From: Ctena decussata
Taxonomy: Eukaryota > Mollusca > Bivalvia > Lucinida > Lucinidae
Reading direction: 5' to 3'
Length of the DNA: 64,000 nt
NCBI GenBank assembly: GCA_963989385.1
Contig: OZ022499.1
Location: 78,543,903-78,607,902 of the forward strand
Part shown: piece after piece, positions 9,599 to 24,603 of the stretch
Layout: the number at the start of each line of letters is the position of its first letter
How positions within the stretch are numbered: the stretch's first letter is position 1
Position numbers and translations under genes: made by a program
Notes under the pieces: generated by a model
Told to the model about the DNA's origin: nothing
Database searches by the model: none
The model's input: only the letters and a program-made list of their open reading frames with translations

Positions 9599-11062
9599 TT
9601 AGCTCACCTGAGCCTTTAGGCTCATAGGTGAGCTTATAGTATAGCCAGGCATCCGTCGTCCGTCCGTCCGTCCGTCGTCCATCAACATTTTCAAACATCT
9701 TCTTCTCTGAAACCACTGGGCCTCTTGAAGCCATATTTCATATGGAGCCTACCTAGGTCGGGGGAAAGAAAGTTTGTTCCGGGTATCTGGGTCATATGAC
9801 CAAGATGGCCCCAACGCCCATATATGGTAAAAACCCTTCAAAAATCTTCTTCTCCAGAACCAAAAGGCCTATGACCTTGAAACTTGGTATGTAGCATCGG
9901 GCATGTGGGCCCATCATAGTTTGTACAAATCATGACCTTGCGTTGACCTTGACCTACTTTACGGCATAGTCAACTTTGGTATGTTAGGCTTTTATATGGG
10001 AAAACGCTTAAACAGTGGATTTCTCAGAAACTATTTAAGTCTAAGGTACAATACTTGGTATACATGGTCGACTAAATGACCAGATGAAGATATTATGTCA
10101 CTAAAGGTCAAGGTCATTCCGTCGGACCATCCGTCGTCAAGATTTTCAAACATCTTCTCCTCTGAAAATCACTGGGCCGATTAAAGCCAAATTTCATATG
10201 GAGTCTCAGTGGGATGGGGGAACGAAAGTTTGTACCCGGGGTCTGGTTCACATGACCAAGATGGCCGCCATGCCCATATATGGTAAAAACCCTTCAAAAA
10301 TTTTCTTCTCCAGAACCAAAAGGCCTATGACCTTGAAACTTGGTATTTAGCATTGGGCATGTGGGCCCATCATAGTTTGTACAAATCATGACCTTGCGTT
10401 GACCTTGACCTACTTTACGGCATTGTCAACTTTGGTACATTAGGCTTTTATATGGGAAAACGCTTAAACAGTGGATTTCTCAGAAACTATTTAAGTCTAA
10501 GGTACAATACTTGGTATACATGGTCGACTAAATGACCAGATGAAGATATTATGTCACTAAAGGTCAAGGTCATTCCGTTGTACCATCCATCGTCAAGCTT
10601 TTCAAACATCTTCTCCTCTGAAACCACTGGGCCGATTAAAGCCAAATTTCATATGGAGTCTCAGTGGGATGGGGGAACGAAAGTTTATACCCGGGGTCTG
10701 GGTCACATGACCAAGATGGCCGCCATGCCCATATATGGTAAAAACCCTTATAAAATCTTCTTCTCCAGAATCAAAAGGCCTATGACCTTGAAACATGGTA
10801 TGTAGCATCGGGCATGCGGGCCCGTCATAGTTTGTACAAATTATGACCTTGCATTGACCTTGACCTAATTTACGACATGGTCAACTTTGGTACGTTAGGC
10901 TTTTATATGGGAAAACTTCTAAACAGTGGATTTCTCAGAAACTGTTTAAGTCTATGGTACAATACTTGGTATACATTGTGGACTAAATGATCAGATGAAG
11001 ATATTATGTCACTAAAAGTCAAGGTCATTCCGTCGGACCATCCGTCGTCAAGATTTACCAAT
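9599..11062 (-). mobile_element. Helitron-like element (F2-type end), truncated, 458-bp repeats
   Basis: On the minus strand the 3' end reads GAGCCTAAAGGCTCAGGTGAGCTAA at 9599-9623, like the F2 end, with CCGTCCGTCCGTCC at about 9656-9676. Three near-identical units of about 458 bp follow, starting at about 9673, 10132 and 10591. The other end stops at about 11062 without the usual 5' hairpin, so it looks truncated. Confidence 0.6.
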
Positions 11063-11139
11063 CACAAATTCACTCACCCGAAAGAAAAACATTTTCAAGA
11101 TGCTTTTCCCTGACCATGGCAACCCTATATGTATATAAA

Positions 11140-11364
11140 TGAGTCTTAACAAGACAAAACCAAGAAGCCTGAAGGTGGCAAATGTGCCCAGGAAAGACTC
11201 AGATCAGCCTGGGTATCCACCCAGTCTGATCAGCCTTTGCTGCACTCTATCATACCTCAATGCTGACAGCAAAGACTCTGGTCACACTAGGCGGATGCCC
11301 ATGGTGCTCTGAGTCTTTGCTGGGTGCACATGCCACCTTGTTGGTTTTGTCATGTCGCGGCTCA
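11140..11364. mobile_element. Foldback MITE family B, copy 3
   Basis: TGAGTCTTAACAAGACAAAACC to GGTTTTGTCATGTCGCGGCTCA. The right end is 10 bp from the exon 26 donor. Confidence 0.72.
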
Positions 11365-11374
11365 AATCACTTAC

Positions 11375-11443
11375 ATCACAAGCAGCTGCAGTAACATCTG
11401 ATGGTGTTTCTGGGGAAAATGCTGGCCGCAGAGCTGCACTAAC
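11375..11443 (-). CDS. HEATR5B: HEATR5B exon 26 (69 bp)
   Basis: Residues 1278-1300, [20 protein letters not shown] then ACD. Human: [20 protein letters not shown]. 23 codons, phase 0 at both ends. Acceptor AATTTTAG, donor GAT|GTAAGT. A family-B MITE ends 10 bp inside the following intron. Confidence 0.95.
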
Positions 11444-11682
11444 CTAAAATTACATACAACACTTAAGTCATGTATAATGTATACGGAATTCATTTAAACC
11501 GCATGGATTCAAAAACAAATATTTTCAACAGTATGGGTGAAACATGTTGGGAAATTATGATTTAATCAATATGAAACTATTTTTATCATTTTGGTCTATC
11601 CATGCTCGAACATGACAAACTATTTCAACAGTAATCTAGTATTTCAAGTACAAGAAACTGAGTCAAGTACATGTACAAGTCA

Positions 11683-12538
<856 letters not shown>

Positions 12539-12726
12539 CTATATACACCATTATATGCTTCAGTTTGAACTTGGTTATCCTGTTTCTCAGTTCCCTTATG
12601 GGATGAAACATTAAATGCCATTAGGCAGGGCAAGGGCCTACTGTGCAGGTGCTGTTTCATTTTTATTACTCTTGTCTACCTTACCTTCCTTCTTTTCTCT
12701 CTTCCTAATATATGACATATTACTAA

Positions 12727-15473
12727 ACAAGAGGGCCATGGTGGCCCTGAATCGCTCACCTGAGCATTAATCAGTTCACTGGCTCTGGTGAAGATTTATA
12801 AGAGTTTTTACCATACATGGGAATGGCGGCCACCTTGGTCATGTGACCAAGATCATTTGAAGAACTTTCAATCCTTTGACCCATGTGCAGGCTCCATATG
12901 AAATTTGAGTTTAGTCTGCCCAGTGGTTTCAGAAATGTTTGAAAATGTTTATGGATGGATGACCATGTTTATGGATGGATGACAGAGGCAACTAACACAA
13001 ATACTGTAAGGCTCTGAGGTGAGCTGAAAATGGAAGAGTCGCTTCTCCGAAAAGTTCCCGTTCATGTTGAGTTCCTTTGATGGATTTGAACTAGACTGAA
13101 TTAGGCAAACACAGATGATAGAATGGTAGCATCATTATCTCACTGTGGTGAAACTAATGTATTCCAAGGAGTTTGTGGCTGGCATCATTGCAATGTTAGT
13201 TCTGATTCTTGCAGCATAACTTAATTTAGATTTGACCTAGTGACCTAGATTTTGACCCAACATGACCCAGTTTCAAACTTGACCTAGATTTTATGGAGAT
13301 AAACATTCTTACAAAGTTTCATGAAGATTGGATCAAAACTGTGCCCTCTCGGGTGTGCACAAAGTTTTTCTAAGATTTGACCTAGTGACCTAGTTTTTGA
13401 CCTGACAAGACCCAGTTTCAAACTTGGCCTGGATATTGTGAGGATAAACATTCTGAAAAAGTTTCATGAAGATTGGATCAAAACTGTGCCCTCTAGACTG
13501 TACACAAGGTCATTCTTATATCTGGCCTAGTGACGTAGTTTTTGACCCGACATGATCTACTTTCAAACTTGGACTAAATATTGTGATGATATACATTCTG
13601 ACAAAGTTTCATAAAGATTGGATCAAAACTGTGTCCTCTAGAGCGTACACAAGGTTTTTCTAAGATCTGACCTAGTTTTTGACCCGACATGACCCAGTTT
13701 CAAACTTGGCCTAGATATTGTGAGGATAAACATTCTGACGAAATTTCATTAGGTATTGATCAAAACTGTGACCTCTAGAGGGTACACAAGGTTTTCCTAA
13801 TATTTGACCTAGTTTTTGACTCGACATGACCCAGTTTCAAACTTGGCCTGGATATTGTAAAAATAAACATTCTGACAAAGTTTCATTGAGATTGGATCAA
13901 AACTGTGCCCTCTGGAGCGTATACAAGGTCGTTCTTATATTTGACCTAGTGACCTAGTTTTTGACCCGACAGGACCCAGTTTTAAACATTTACCTAGATT
14001 TCATAAAGATAAACATTCTGACAGAGTTTCATGAAGATTGGATCAAAACTGTGCCCTCTAGGGTGTACACAAATTTTTTTCTAAGATTTGACCTAGTGAC
14101 CTAGTTTTTAACCCGACGTGACTCAGTTTCATAGGGGGCTTAGATATATGGACAATAAACATTTTGACATAGTTTCATGAAGATTGGATCAAAACTATGC
14201 CTTCTAGTGCATAAGCAAGGTTTTTCTAAGATTTGACCTAGTTTTTGACCTGACATGACCCAGTTTCAAACTTGTCCTTTATATTATGTGTATGAACATT
14301 CTGACAAAGTTTCATGAACTTTGGATCAAAACTGTGCCTTCTAGAGTGTACACACAGTTTTTCTAAGATTTGACCTAGTGACCTAGTTTTTGACCCGACA
14401 TGACCCAGTTTCAAAATGGAGATAAACATTCTGACAAAGTTTCATAACGATTGGATCAAAACTGTGTCCTCTAGAGCGTACACAAGGTTTTTCTATGATT
14501 TGACCTAGTGACCTAGTTTTTGACCCAACATGACCCAGTTTCAAACTTGTCCTACATATTATGAGGATAAACATTCTGACAAAGTTTCATGAATTTTGGA
14601 TCAAAACTGTGCCTTCTAGAGCGTACACAAGGTTTTTCTAAGATTTGACCTAGTGACCTAGTTTTTGACCCAACATGAACCAGTTTTGATCTTAGCCTAG
14701 AGTTTATGGAGATAAGCATTTTGACAATGTTTCATAAAGCTTGGATCAAAACTGTGTCCTCTAGAGCATACATAAGGTTTTTCTATGATTTGACCTAGTG
14801 ACCTAGTTTTTGACCCAAAATGACCCAGTTTCAAATTTGTTCTTTATATTATAATTATAAACATTCTGACAAAGTTTCATGAACTTTAGATCAAAACTGT
14901 GCCTTCTAGAGCGTACACAAGGTTTTTCTAAGATTTGACCTAGTGACCTAGTTTTTGACCCGACATGACCCAGTTTCAAACTTGGCCTAGAGTTTATGGA
15001 GATAAATATTCTGACAAAGTTTCATAAAGATTGGATCAAAACTATGTCCTCTAGAGCGTACACAAGGTTTTTCTATGATTTGACCTAGTGACCTAGTTTT
15101 TGACCCGACCTGACCCAGTTTCAAACTTGTCCTAGATATTATGAGGATAAACATTCTGACAAAGTTTCATGAACTTTGGATGAAAACTGTGCCCTCTAGA
15201 TCGTACACAAGGTATTTCTAAGATTTGACCTAGTGACCTAGTTTTTGACCTGACATGACCCAGTTTCGAACTTGGTCTAGATTTTATAAAGACTAACATT
15301 CTGACAAAGTTTCATAATGATTGGATCAAAACTGTGCCTGCTAGAGTGTACACAAGCAAAAGTTGACGGACGTCCGTCCTGACGTCCGGACGTCCTGACA
15401 CACGTACGACGGACGACGGACATCAGGGTATCCCAAAAGCTCACCCTGAGCACTTCATGCTCAGGTGAGCTAA
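12727..15473 (+). mobile_element. Helitron-like element F1, copy A
   Basis: Same ends as copy B: ACAAGAG plus hairpin GGGCCA-TGG-TGGCCC, GCTCACCTGAGCA (12754-12766) with TGCTCAGGTGAGC (15458-15470), and CTAA end. The GACGGACGTCCGTCC tract is at about 15364-15420. The core has about 15 units of 145 bp. Several small open frames inside are read through repeat units and are not genes. Confidence 0.72.
13200..15360 (+). repeat. 145-bp tandem repeat array (dimeric, 290 bp)
   Basis: Units contain TTTGACCTAGTGACCTAG, CATGACCCAGTTTCAAACTT, ACATTCTGACAAAGTTTCAT and GATCAAAACTGTG. Starts at 14501, 14646, 14791, 14936, 15081 and 15226 are exactly 145 bp apart. Two variants alternate (CATGAACTTTGGAT with TTCTAAGATT, and CATAAAGATTGGAT with TTCTATGATT), giving a 290-bp higher-order period in the distal half. 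It is the core of element F1. Confidence 0.9.
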
Positions 15474-15538
15474 AAACAACCAAATGATGGCATGTAGGAA
15501 ATATGAAGCCTCAGTTTAGCTCACTAATCTAGACTCAC

Positions 15539-15654
15539 CTCCCGTATCTTTCTTAGCATTTCTAGCTTGTTCTAGATTAAAATGTCTCACATCTTCCTCA
15601 CAAACAACAATTATCTTTCGTAAACACTCTGTAGCAAATACTCTAGTCGGCCAT
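15539..15654 (-). CDS. HEATR5B: HEATR5B exon 23
   Basis: Residues 1178-1216, WPTRVFATECLRKIIVVCEE then DVRHFNLEQARNAKKDTG, against human [21 protein letters not shown]. Acceptor TTTGACAG, donor GGAG|GTGAGT, phase 1 out. A 2.7-kb Helitron-like element ends 65 bp past the donor. Confidence 0.95.
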
Positions 15655-16258
15655 CTGTCAAATAAAACATTAAAATACAGTTTTGCCCATATGCTTTCAA
15701 TTCCGACAAATCCACTTATCTTCAAATTTTTAAAACCATCACAAAGTCTGCTTAGCATTTGCAAAGGTCTGACATAAAAAAACAACAAAATCTCAACAAT
15801 TTTATCAAGCAATTTGATGCTTCTGTACTTTCTTTTCTGCTTTTCTGATACTAAAAGTATTTGTGAGACTATAATGTCAGGCCTCTATATCTCTAGGTCT
15901 GTTTTGTTCATGCAATTTGTCAAATATATGCCACTCTCTTAATCTATGCAAAAATAATTATAGTCCTAACCAATATGAAGGCTCTATATGTTTCTCACAG
16001 ATTTGTAGCTGAAAACAAATCTCCAAGCTTTTAAATACAAAAATATGCCTTTAAAGATTAAAGAAAAAGCCCCTTTCAATTAAAGTACATGTAGATGCTT
16101 AGACAAATAATAGCAGCATTTGTGTGTCTGGTAGTTTGCACTGCAATAAAACAGATTCTTGTTCCTATTGTACTTGGTGCGAGAGGGTGCCATTTATGGA
16201 TTTGTTCCCTTGAGCCTGCTGGGGAACATCATTATGAGAATAAGACCAACAGCTTGCT
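15655..16258. other. Intron 22 upper part: nothing recognised
   Basis: AT-rich. An open minus frame continues above exon 23 by chance. No terminal repeats seen. Confidence 0.5.
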
Positions 16259-16333
16259 CCGATTAACCCTATTGCACTCAGAACAGCCAAAACTCCATTG
16301 AGTTTTGGCCATTCTGAGTGCAATAGGGTTAAT
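16259..16333. repeat. 75-bp near-perfect palindrome
   Basis: GATTAACCCTATTGCACTCA GAACAGCCAAAACTC then CATT then the inverse to GGGTTAATC. It can form a long hairpin 40 bp from exon 22's donor. Confidence 0.8.
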
Positions 16334-16372
16334 CCAGTGTGAAATTTTTAAAATGAAAATGCTAAACTATAC

Positions 16373-16499
16373 CTCGGACTGACTGTTGGGTGAGTAACGT
16401 CCACTTCAGGGGCAGTGAACTCTACAGCGTCATTTTCTTCTTCATCCTCATCATCATCTTTATCTCCCTGTTCCTCTTCCGCTGTACCGCTGTTAGCAT
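16373..16499 (-). CDS. HEATR5B: HEATR5B exon 22 (acidic linker)
   Basis: Residues 1136-1177. DANSGTAEEEQGDKDDDEDE and EEENDAVEFTAPEV form a strongly acidic, probably disordered linker, placed like the acidic KDEESEKKDEMDDD stretch of human HEATR5B. It ends HPTVSPR before the conserved WPTRVFA. Acceptor ATCTTTAG, donor CGAG|GTATAG. The antisense strand gives an artificial Ser-rich frame. Confidence 0.93.
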
Positions 16500-16540
16500 C
16501 TAAAGATATGATTCTAAAGCTAAAGCATAACACACAAAAA

Positions 16541-16995
16541 CAGGGTTGCCTGCAAGGAGGCAAAAAAGAATTCCTTGAAATTTCACTGATCTTTCCCTGA
16601 CTGAATTCTATTTTTCCCTGACCCAAATAATGACATTTTACAGCTTTTTCTCTTCTTGCAGCAGATACATGGCAAAATCTGCATGTTTTCTAGAAACAGA
16701 AGAATGCATCCCATGACTTCAAAGTTTTGCAACGCACCTTTTCTACTTGAAAATCAGTTTTCATCGGTATCATACAAGTGAAGCAAGGGAGAGGAAAAAT
16801 CAGTTTTATTAATCATTAGGATTGGACCAATAAACCTGCAATATCCCTAGGCAAAATCATAAAATTCCCTGACTTTTCCCTGACTTTCTTGGTATTTCAA
16901 ATTTCTCTGACCATTTTGCAAAATTCCCTGACTTTCCACTGACCCTGAAAAACTTTCAAATTTCCATGACTTTTCAAGGTTGCTGGCAATCCTGG
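16541..16995. mobile_element. hAT-like MITE (CAGGGTTGCC ends)
   Basis: Starts CAGGGTTGCCTGCAAGG and ends CAAGGTTGCTGGCAATCCTGG, imperfect inverted repeats. The interior has many TTCCCTGACTTT motifs. It starts 41 bp above exon 22. Confidence 0.55.
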
Positions 16996-17169
16996 AAAAG
17001 TGGGATTTTAATGAAAATTCTTCGATAATATCTTCTCCCCCATAAAAATATGCTGTGGACCCTTTTTATAACTGCTCCCATCCCCCACTCCCCCAAGTTA
17101 CATGTGATTCAATGTGTGTTCCAGGCAGGAAGTTTGTAAAAAAAGAAATGTGGATAATCATATATTTAC

Positions 17170-17491
17170 CAGTGGAAGCAGACAGCACCTCTCTAACCAA
17201 GTTCAACCAACGGGTAAGATTCTGTGTGGCAAGACTCTGTAACAAGCTCACTAAAGTATCTTGAATATCGGAGATGAGTTTCTCGTCCACCTCAGTATCA
17301 CACATGGCAAACAGCGCCCCCTCTAGGCCACTCTCTGTGATACAGAACTCCGCTTTTGCATCTTTCAGAGTGTCATCAACAGCTAGTGTTAGAGCATGCT
17401 CACTGACCTCCTTGGCTTCTCTGGTTACCAGCTGTCGAAGGCAAGCTACTGCGGCTCGACGTAACAACAGGTGGGAACTTCCTAGTGTCTC
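17170..17491 (-). CDS. HEATR5B: HEATR5B exon 21 (largest exon)
   Basis: Residues 1029-1135, [20 protein letters not shown], then EAKEVSEHALTLAVDDTLKD, TESGLEGALFAMCDTEVDEK and NLTRWLNLVREVLSAST. Human has [21 protein letters not shown]. The loop after LKD is shorter than in human. Acceptor AATTATAG, donor CTG|GTAAAT, phase 1 out. Confidence 0.96.
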
Positions 17492-17834
17492 CTATAATTG
17501 AAAGAGTATGTTAGTGAAAAGAATTTAACCAAATTTCTCTCTATCTGAAACCATATATAGTTCACATCTATAATGCCTACAAAATAAAATACAAACTTCA
17601 GATAAAATTTCATTTGAATTAGGCAAGTATTCAGCTTGTATCTACCAAGTACTGTCAGCAAACATAATGCAAGAAGAAGCAGGGTGGATCCACAATAGAT
17701 TACATCAGGGCATGTCCTTGTATCTGCCATTGAATATACAGATTTGCTAGAAACAGACAGAAATCAAAATATTTGTCTGTACATGTATAGATATATTATT
17801 TTTGATAACAATTAAGAATTACGGTACTCAAATT

Positions 17835-17992
17835 TGTCTTTGGGGAAGTAACAGTCAGTTTTATAGTCGCAAATTGCATTTTAAGATTTCAGCTGAAAAC
17901 GTAAAATGAAATTATTGACCATAAATAAAACTGACAATTTACCTCCCTAAATGACCATTTTCAATGCAGTTATCCCCATTCTTTTCCACTTT
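17835..17992. mobile_element. Foldback MITE family W, copy 1
   Basis: TTTGGGGAAGTAACAGTCAG TTTTATAGTCGCAAATTGC to AATTTACCTCCCTAAATGACCATTTTCAATGCAGTTATCCCC; matches 51286-51459. Confidence 0.55.
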
Positions 17993-18017
17993 TTCATATT
18001 TTCGCCTTTCAAATGTG

Positions 18018-19066
18018 TACCGTATTTCTTCGGCTATAGGGCGAGTCGTTTATAAGACGGGGGGTGTTTTTTGGACTGTCTGGGCAAGTATTTAACTTAG
18101 CCTTGCCTATAAGACGGGCCTATTTTCTGCCAGTTCCCCAACATGGGCGGATGATCGGCGCCCCGTTACTTCATTCTGCTGAGATGCTAGATTTACTACT
18201 AAATTCCCCAAAGGTCATCACCGGTCACCGATGTCTACATATATTTAAACTGGTCGCTATGCAGTTACCGTAATGTGCATAAATATCTTGGATTAATTAC
18301 CTCATTATTCTATCCAGTATGAGCAAAGGTCGTATTTCCATAAGTTAAATTAGCTTTGCATGTACACAAGTGGAGAAAACATATTCCTGTATCCCAGTTT
18401 GAAGATGGAAGAATCCATATTAAACAGATTTTGTTTTTATTCACTAGCCGAATATTTAGCATAAATACAGTCAATATCCAAATCCAACACCAGTAGTTCA
18501 ACAAACATTGTGTCACCTAAAGGTCATCGACCGGCTCACTTTTTGCGGCTTCTTTGATCTTATACTACAGCTCGATCAATACTGCTCTCAAAATAATTAC
18601 ATAACTGACTCAGTTTTGACAGGTCACTCGGGTCAAGTCAGGATATTAATACCAATAGATAAAGTACGTTAATACATCTAGGTTGCAGAAAAATACCCAT
18701 ATGAATGTTTAGGAAAAAAATAAAGAGGATAATGTTACACATTGTTTGCGGATTTGGAATTCATAAGGAGTTTAATGAGGGCACACAGTAGAGAAATTCG
18801 GTTTTGCTAGATGCAATCAGTGTTTGCATACGGTATCATTTCATGTGATCGGTACTAGAGGTATTGTTTATGTCTCAACACCTATTGGGTTTTGCGATGC
18901 ACCTGGACATACCTTGTATATTTACAAACATGGACCGTGACCAGCTGCTCAGGGACTTTGGTGAAAATAGCTAGGGTGTCCAAAGCCTCGGTTATAAGAC
19001 GGGGGCAAATTTTGGGGGTCATTTCGGCGGGAAAAATCCCCGTCTTATAGCCGAAGAAATACGGTA
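18018..19066. mobile_element. TIR DNA transposon, family K (1,049 bp, non-autonomous)
   Basis: Starts TACCGTATTTCTTCGGCTATA and ends with its exact inverse at 19046-19066; ATAAGACGGGG is repeated just inside each end. Terminal TA suggests a TA target. No transposase frame. Smaller relatives are at 4279-4640, 8953-9143 and 34587-34781. Confidence 0.75.
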
Positions 19067-19230
19067 TTTTGTACCAAAAATAAAGGCTTCCAGCAACATA
19101 AAACCAGACATCAGCCTGAGAAGCGGTACTACGTAATCACGTTAAGTTTAGGGCAGTATATCACAGAATATACCATTACATTCTTATGTGCATTTGAATT
19201 AAGATTTAAATGACCTAACTGCTCCATGAG

Positions 19231-19920
<690 letters not shown>

Positions 19921-20439
19921 TATCTGTCCATAAATTTTTTTTTCTGTTCTGATTTTTAACCATGCAAATAAAATTCTGTGCTAAGATACTGGGAATACTA
20001 ATTCGTTTTGCAACAGCTCTGTTTCGTTTGGTATCATCCTTGAAAACATAGTTAATAATGTAAGATGAATTGACGAAACAAAAGCTTTGTGATCCATTAC
20101 TATTTAATGACATGCTTTAAATGCTTAACATCAAGTCTCCACCTCATGTCTTGTCAAAACAAAACATAAAACCTTTTCTGTGAAACAAGAATTATGCGGA
20201 ACTGTATGCGCTCACCTGTTGATGCATTGTCACAGAGCTGAATTAATAAAATCAGCAAGAATTTACATAAATACCTATGCCGTACTTTCTACTAACTGAG
20301 AGCTAGATAAAAATCATGTAAGTTACAAACTGTATTAACGTCATGTGCATAAGTATTGAGACACCCAAAAGAATTAATTTTCCATTTGTCCCAAATGGAA
20401 AATTAATTCGTTTAGGTGTCCCAAAATTTAGGCTCACTA

Positions 20440-20655
<216 letters not shown>

Positions 20656-20948
20656 CTACAAAGGCAAAATACAACAACAAATACTCAATTACATCATAGA
20701 TTCTTTAAACTGGAATTTATCTGGCATAACATGCAATTACAACTAGAGAACAGTATATTAGGATATTAGGATTGCCTTAAGATAAAAGTTTCATTTGGTG
20801 CCAGCTGACAGCGAGTGCTGCAATAGTAATTTGCTATTTGCTTATGAATGATCTTTTCTAGGTCATGCCATGATGCAATGCATATCACAGACAATTTAGA
20901 CAGATATTGAGTAGAGATGAACTTAGTGAATTCCTTTACAGATACCAG

Positions 20949-21189
20949 GCCCCGAGGTTATAAAACTTCTTTCATGCTCAACTCAACTGAGTATGAACTT
21001 TTACCTACTAATAAATATCAAATTATTGATAAGTGCAGTTGTTTTCTTGCTCAGTTTAGCTGAGTATGTAATTTTCTCTGCTTGTGAATATGAAAATGCC
21101 AACATTAGTTGGCATTTTCATATTTATCAGCAGAGAAAATTTCATGCTCAGCTGAGTTGAGCACAAGAAAAGTTTTATAACCTAGGGGA
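20949..21189. mobile_element. Foldback element
   Basis: CCCCGAGGTTATAAAACTTC at the left and AGTTTTATAACCTAGGGG at the right. Inner arms TATGAAAATGCCAACATTAGTTGGCATTTTCATA and CTCAACTCAACTGAG/CTCAGCTGAGTTGAG. Intron between exons 18 and 19. Confidence 0.65.
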
Positions 21190-21384
21190 CAGTTAGAATA
21201 TTTGAGAACTTGTGACAAAAAGTTATCCCTGTACAGGTGGTATTAAAAGTAAATTATAAAACTACTTTTTATCTTATGATTCGCAGATCAGTTGATTTGC
21301 TAATTTTGGTGAAAATACTCTCTGGTTTACAGTAAAACACACGTATTTCCGACCGATACCTGTAAACATAGCATCATATGGCTA

Positions 21385-21675
<291 letters not shown>

Positions 21676-21792
21676 TTAAGGCACCAAAAAAAGCAGACAA
21701 CAAAGTTAATGTCCTTAAAATTTCAAAAAGTATTTTGTCCATGCTATATCATATTGAGAATTCCATGACTAGAAGGCAAACAGTATATACAC

Positions 21793-21955
21793 ATTATTAT
21801 AATAGTAACTTGATCTGGTCTACTGTATCACATCGAGTTGATGAGCTCATACCATCGGATCACCCGAGACGCTTGTGGTGATCCGATGGTATGAGCTCAT
21901 CTAGGAGACGTGATACAGTACGCCAAATCAAGTTACTAGTGTAATAATATGTTTA
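21793..21955. repeat. Long hairpin inserted in MITE C
   Basis: ATTATAATAGTAACTTGATC to GATGAGCTCATACCATCGGATCACC, loop, then GGTGATCCGATGGTATGAGC TCATC to ATCAAGTTACTAGTGTAATAAT. About 75-bp arms. Confidence 0.7.
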
Positions 21956-21994
21956 TTGTATACCTTAGAGAACAGCCAACCATTCATACTTGCC

Positions 21995-22090
21995 AGCCCT
22001 AATGATTAGACCGGGATTCGAACCTGCGCGGCACAGATATGTAGCTAGTTGTGAGACAAACGCTACCGATTGCGCTATCGAAGCGCGCCA
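21995..22090 (-). mobile_element. tRNA-like SINE head
   Basis: On the minus strand: box A-like TAGCGCAATCGGTAGCG and box B GGTTCGAATCCCGGTC with tRNA-like spacing. The anticodon arm does not fold well, so I call a tRNA-derived SINE head, not a tRNA gene. Confidence 0.5.
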
Positions 22091-22474
22091 TTTTTGACGT
22101 GTTTGTTGATGTTACGTCTTTAATCCCATTTTTCTGGTTCTTGTTTCTACGATGCACTTCAAAAAATGACCCGCCTGAAGCCGGAACTCAGACATAGCCT
22201 TGTTTTCAGGGATAGTGATACAGATTCAGAAAACATCAGTTTAATATGGCGTTCTGTATCAGATGCTCAGAAAACAGGCAGCTCAAAGGGTGTATCATTG
22301 ATAGGTATATAATAAAGATCCAGATGAGGCGGCTCATTATGAACCATCTCATTTGGATCTATGCTGTTTGCAAATTCAACAATTTTGATTTTTGGTGCTT
22401 TAAGTGTTAATGCAGCACAGTCTAATTATACACTACTATATATAATGCTTTTCTGGATATAACATCATTATGAC

Positions 22475-22712
22475 TGAGCCGCTACACGACAAAACCAACA
22501 ATGTGGTTATGCGCCCAGCGCAGACTCAGATCAGCCTGGCCATCCACCCAGTCTGATCAGCCTCTTCGCTATGCGCTTAAATGATAGCTTTGGGTCTAAG
22601 CTACCTCCATGCGGACAGGGAAGACTCTGATCAGACTGGGCGGATGCCCAGTCTGATCTGAGTCTGCGCTGGGCACACAACCACATTGTTGGTTTTGTCG
22701 TGCCGCGGCTCA
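22475..22712. mobile_element. Foldback MITE family B, copy 5
   Basis: TGAGCCGCTACACGACAAAA CC to GGTTTTGTCGTGCCGCGGCTCA, with the long CAGATCAGCCTGG/CCAGTCTGATCAG inverted arms. Confidence 0.75.
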
Positions 22713-23339
22713 TGTCATGGTTCCCACCGAGACTAAAGTACAAAAGCAATATAAAGCAAGTAAGCATTAAATGCTCATTTGCCTTATATTCCCTTGTATC
22801 AAAGTCTCAATATAATTCTGCTTTACTATTTAAATTGTGATGCCTTTCTGCGGACCCTAGACACAGCAAAACAATCTTAAAATTAAATGTACAGTATAAA
22901 AAATTATCATTATGTCATTCATACTGTCTATAGGATTTTATCGCATTACAATGTATCCCTCAAGAATTTCTGTAGCAGGCCCTCTCTCTTCCTTTCTCAA
23001 ATTTTGTTAAGGTTCGTTTCTTATATATACAAACCAAAGTGCTGGATCGACATTGTGCGCTTATGTATTAATGGTATTACACTTACTGTACTCAAGTTTC
23101 TATTCAAAACAGTCAAAGTATGAGGCTGTATAAAAGTGTACAGCACTAGATTAATGTAAAAGTGAAGGCAGGTTTTCACAGTGACAAATGTTGCATGACA
23201 CATTGGTCATGCAATGTATAACTGTGTAAACACCCAAAAACTTGTTGCAAGACACAAATCTGTTGCATGCAACACGTCTCATCATCTAAAGGAGCTTATT
23301 TGCGAAAAAATGGTTGCATGACACGTGTCATTCAACATA

Positions 23340-23577
23340 TGAGCCGCGACACGACAAAACCAACAATGTGGTTGTGCGCCCAGCGTAGACTCAGATCAGC
23401 CTGGGCATCCGCCCAGTCTGATCAGAGTCTTCGCTGTCCGCATGGAGGTAGGTTAGACCCTTAGCTACCCTTTGTGCACTTAACAAGGAATCTGATCACA
23501 ATAGCCGGCTGCCCCGATTGATCTCAGTCTGTGATGGGCGCACAACCACATTGTTGGTTTTGTCGTGTCGCGGCTCA
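23340..23577. mobile_element. Foldback MITE family B, copy 6
   Basis: TGAGCCGCGACACGACAAAA CC to GGTTTTGTCGTGTCGCGGCTCA, flanked by ATA(T)/ATAT. It ends 45 bp from the exon 17 donor. Confidence 0.75.
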
Positions 23578-23621
23578 TATGTCGCAAACCCACCTTAATA
23601 GAATAGTGTAGTAAACTCTTA

Positions 23622-24603
<982 letters not shown>

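Noticed and set aside
14238..14574. Minus-strand open frames with repeated LKLGHVGSKTRSLGQI peptides (also 27508-28019)
   Set aside because: These are translations of the 145-bp tandem repeat; the frame is lost in neighbouring units.
13200..15360. Possible CRISPR-like array
   Set aside because: Units are contiguous 145-bp repeats without unique spacers, in a eukaryotic intron.
16415..16600. Plus-strand Ser-rich open frame
   Set aside because: It is the antisense of the acidic GAT/GAA-rich exon 22.
21995..22090. Functional tRNA gene
   Set aside because: Boxes A and B are present, but the anticodon and acceptor stems do not pair well; a SINE head is more likely.
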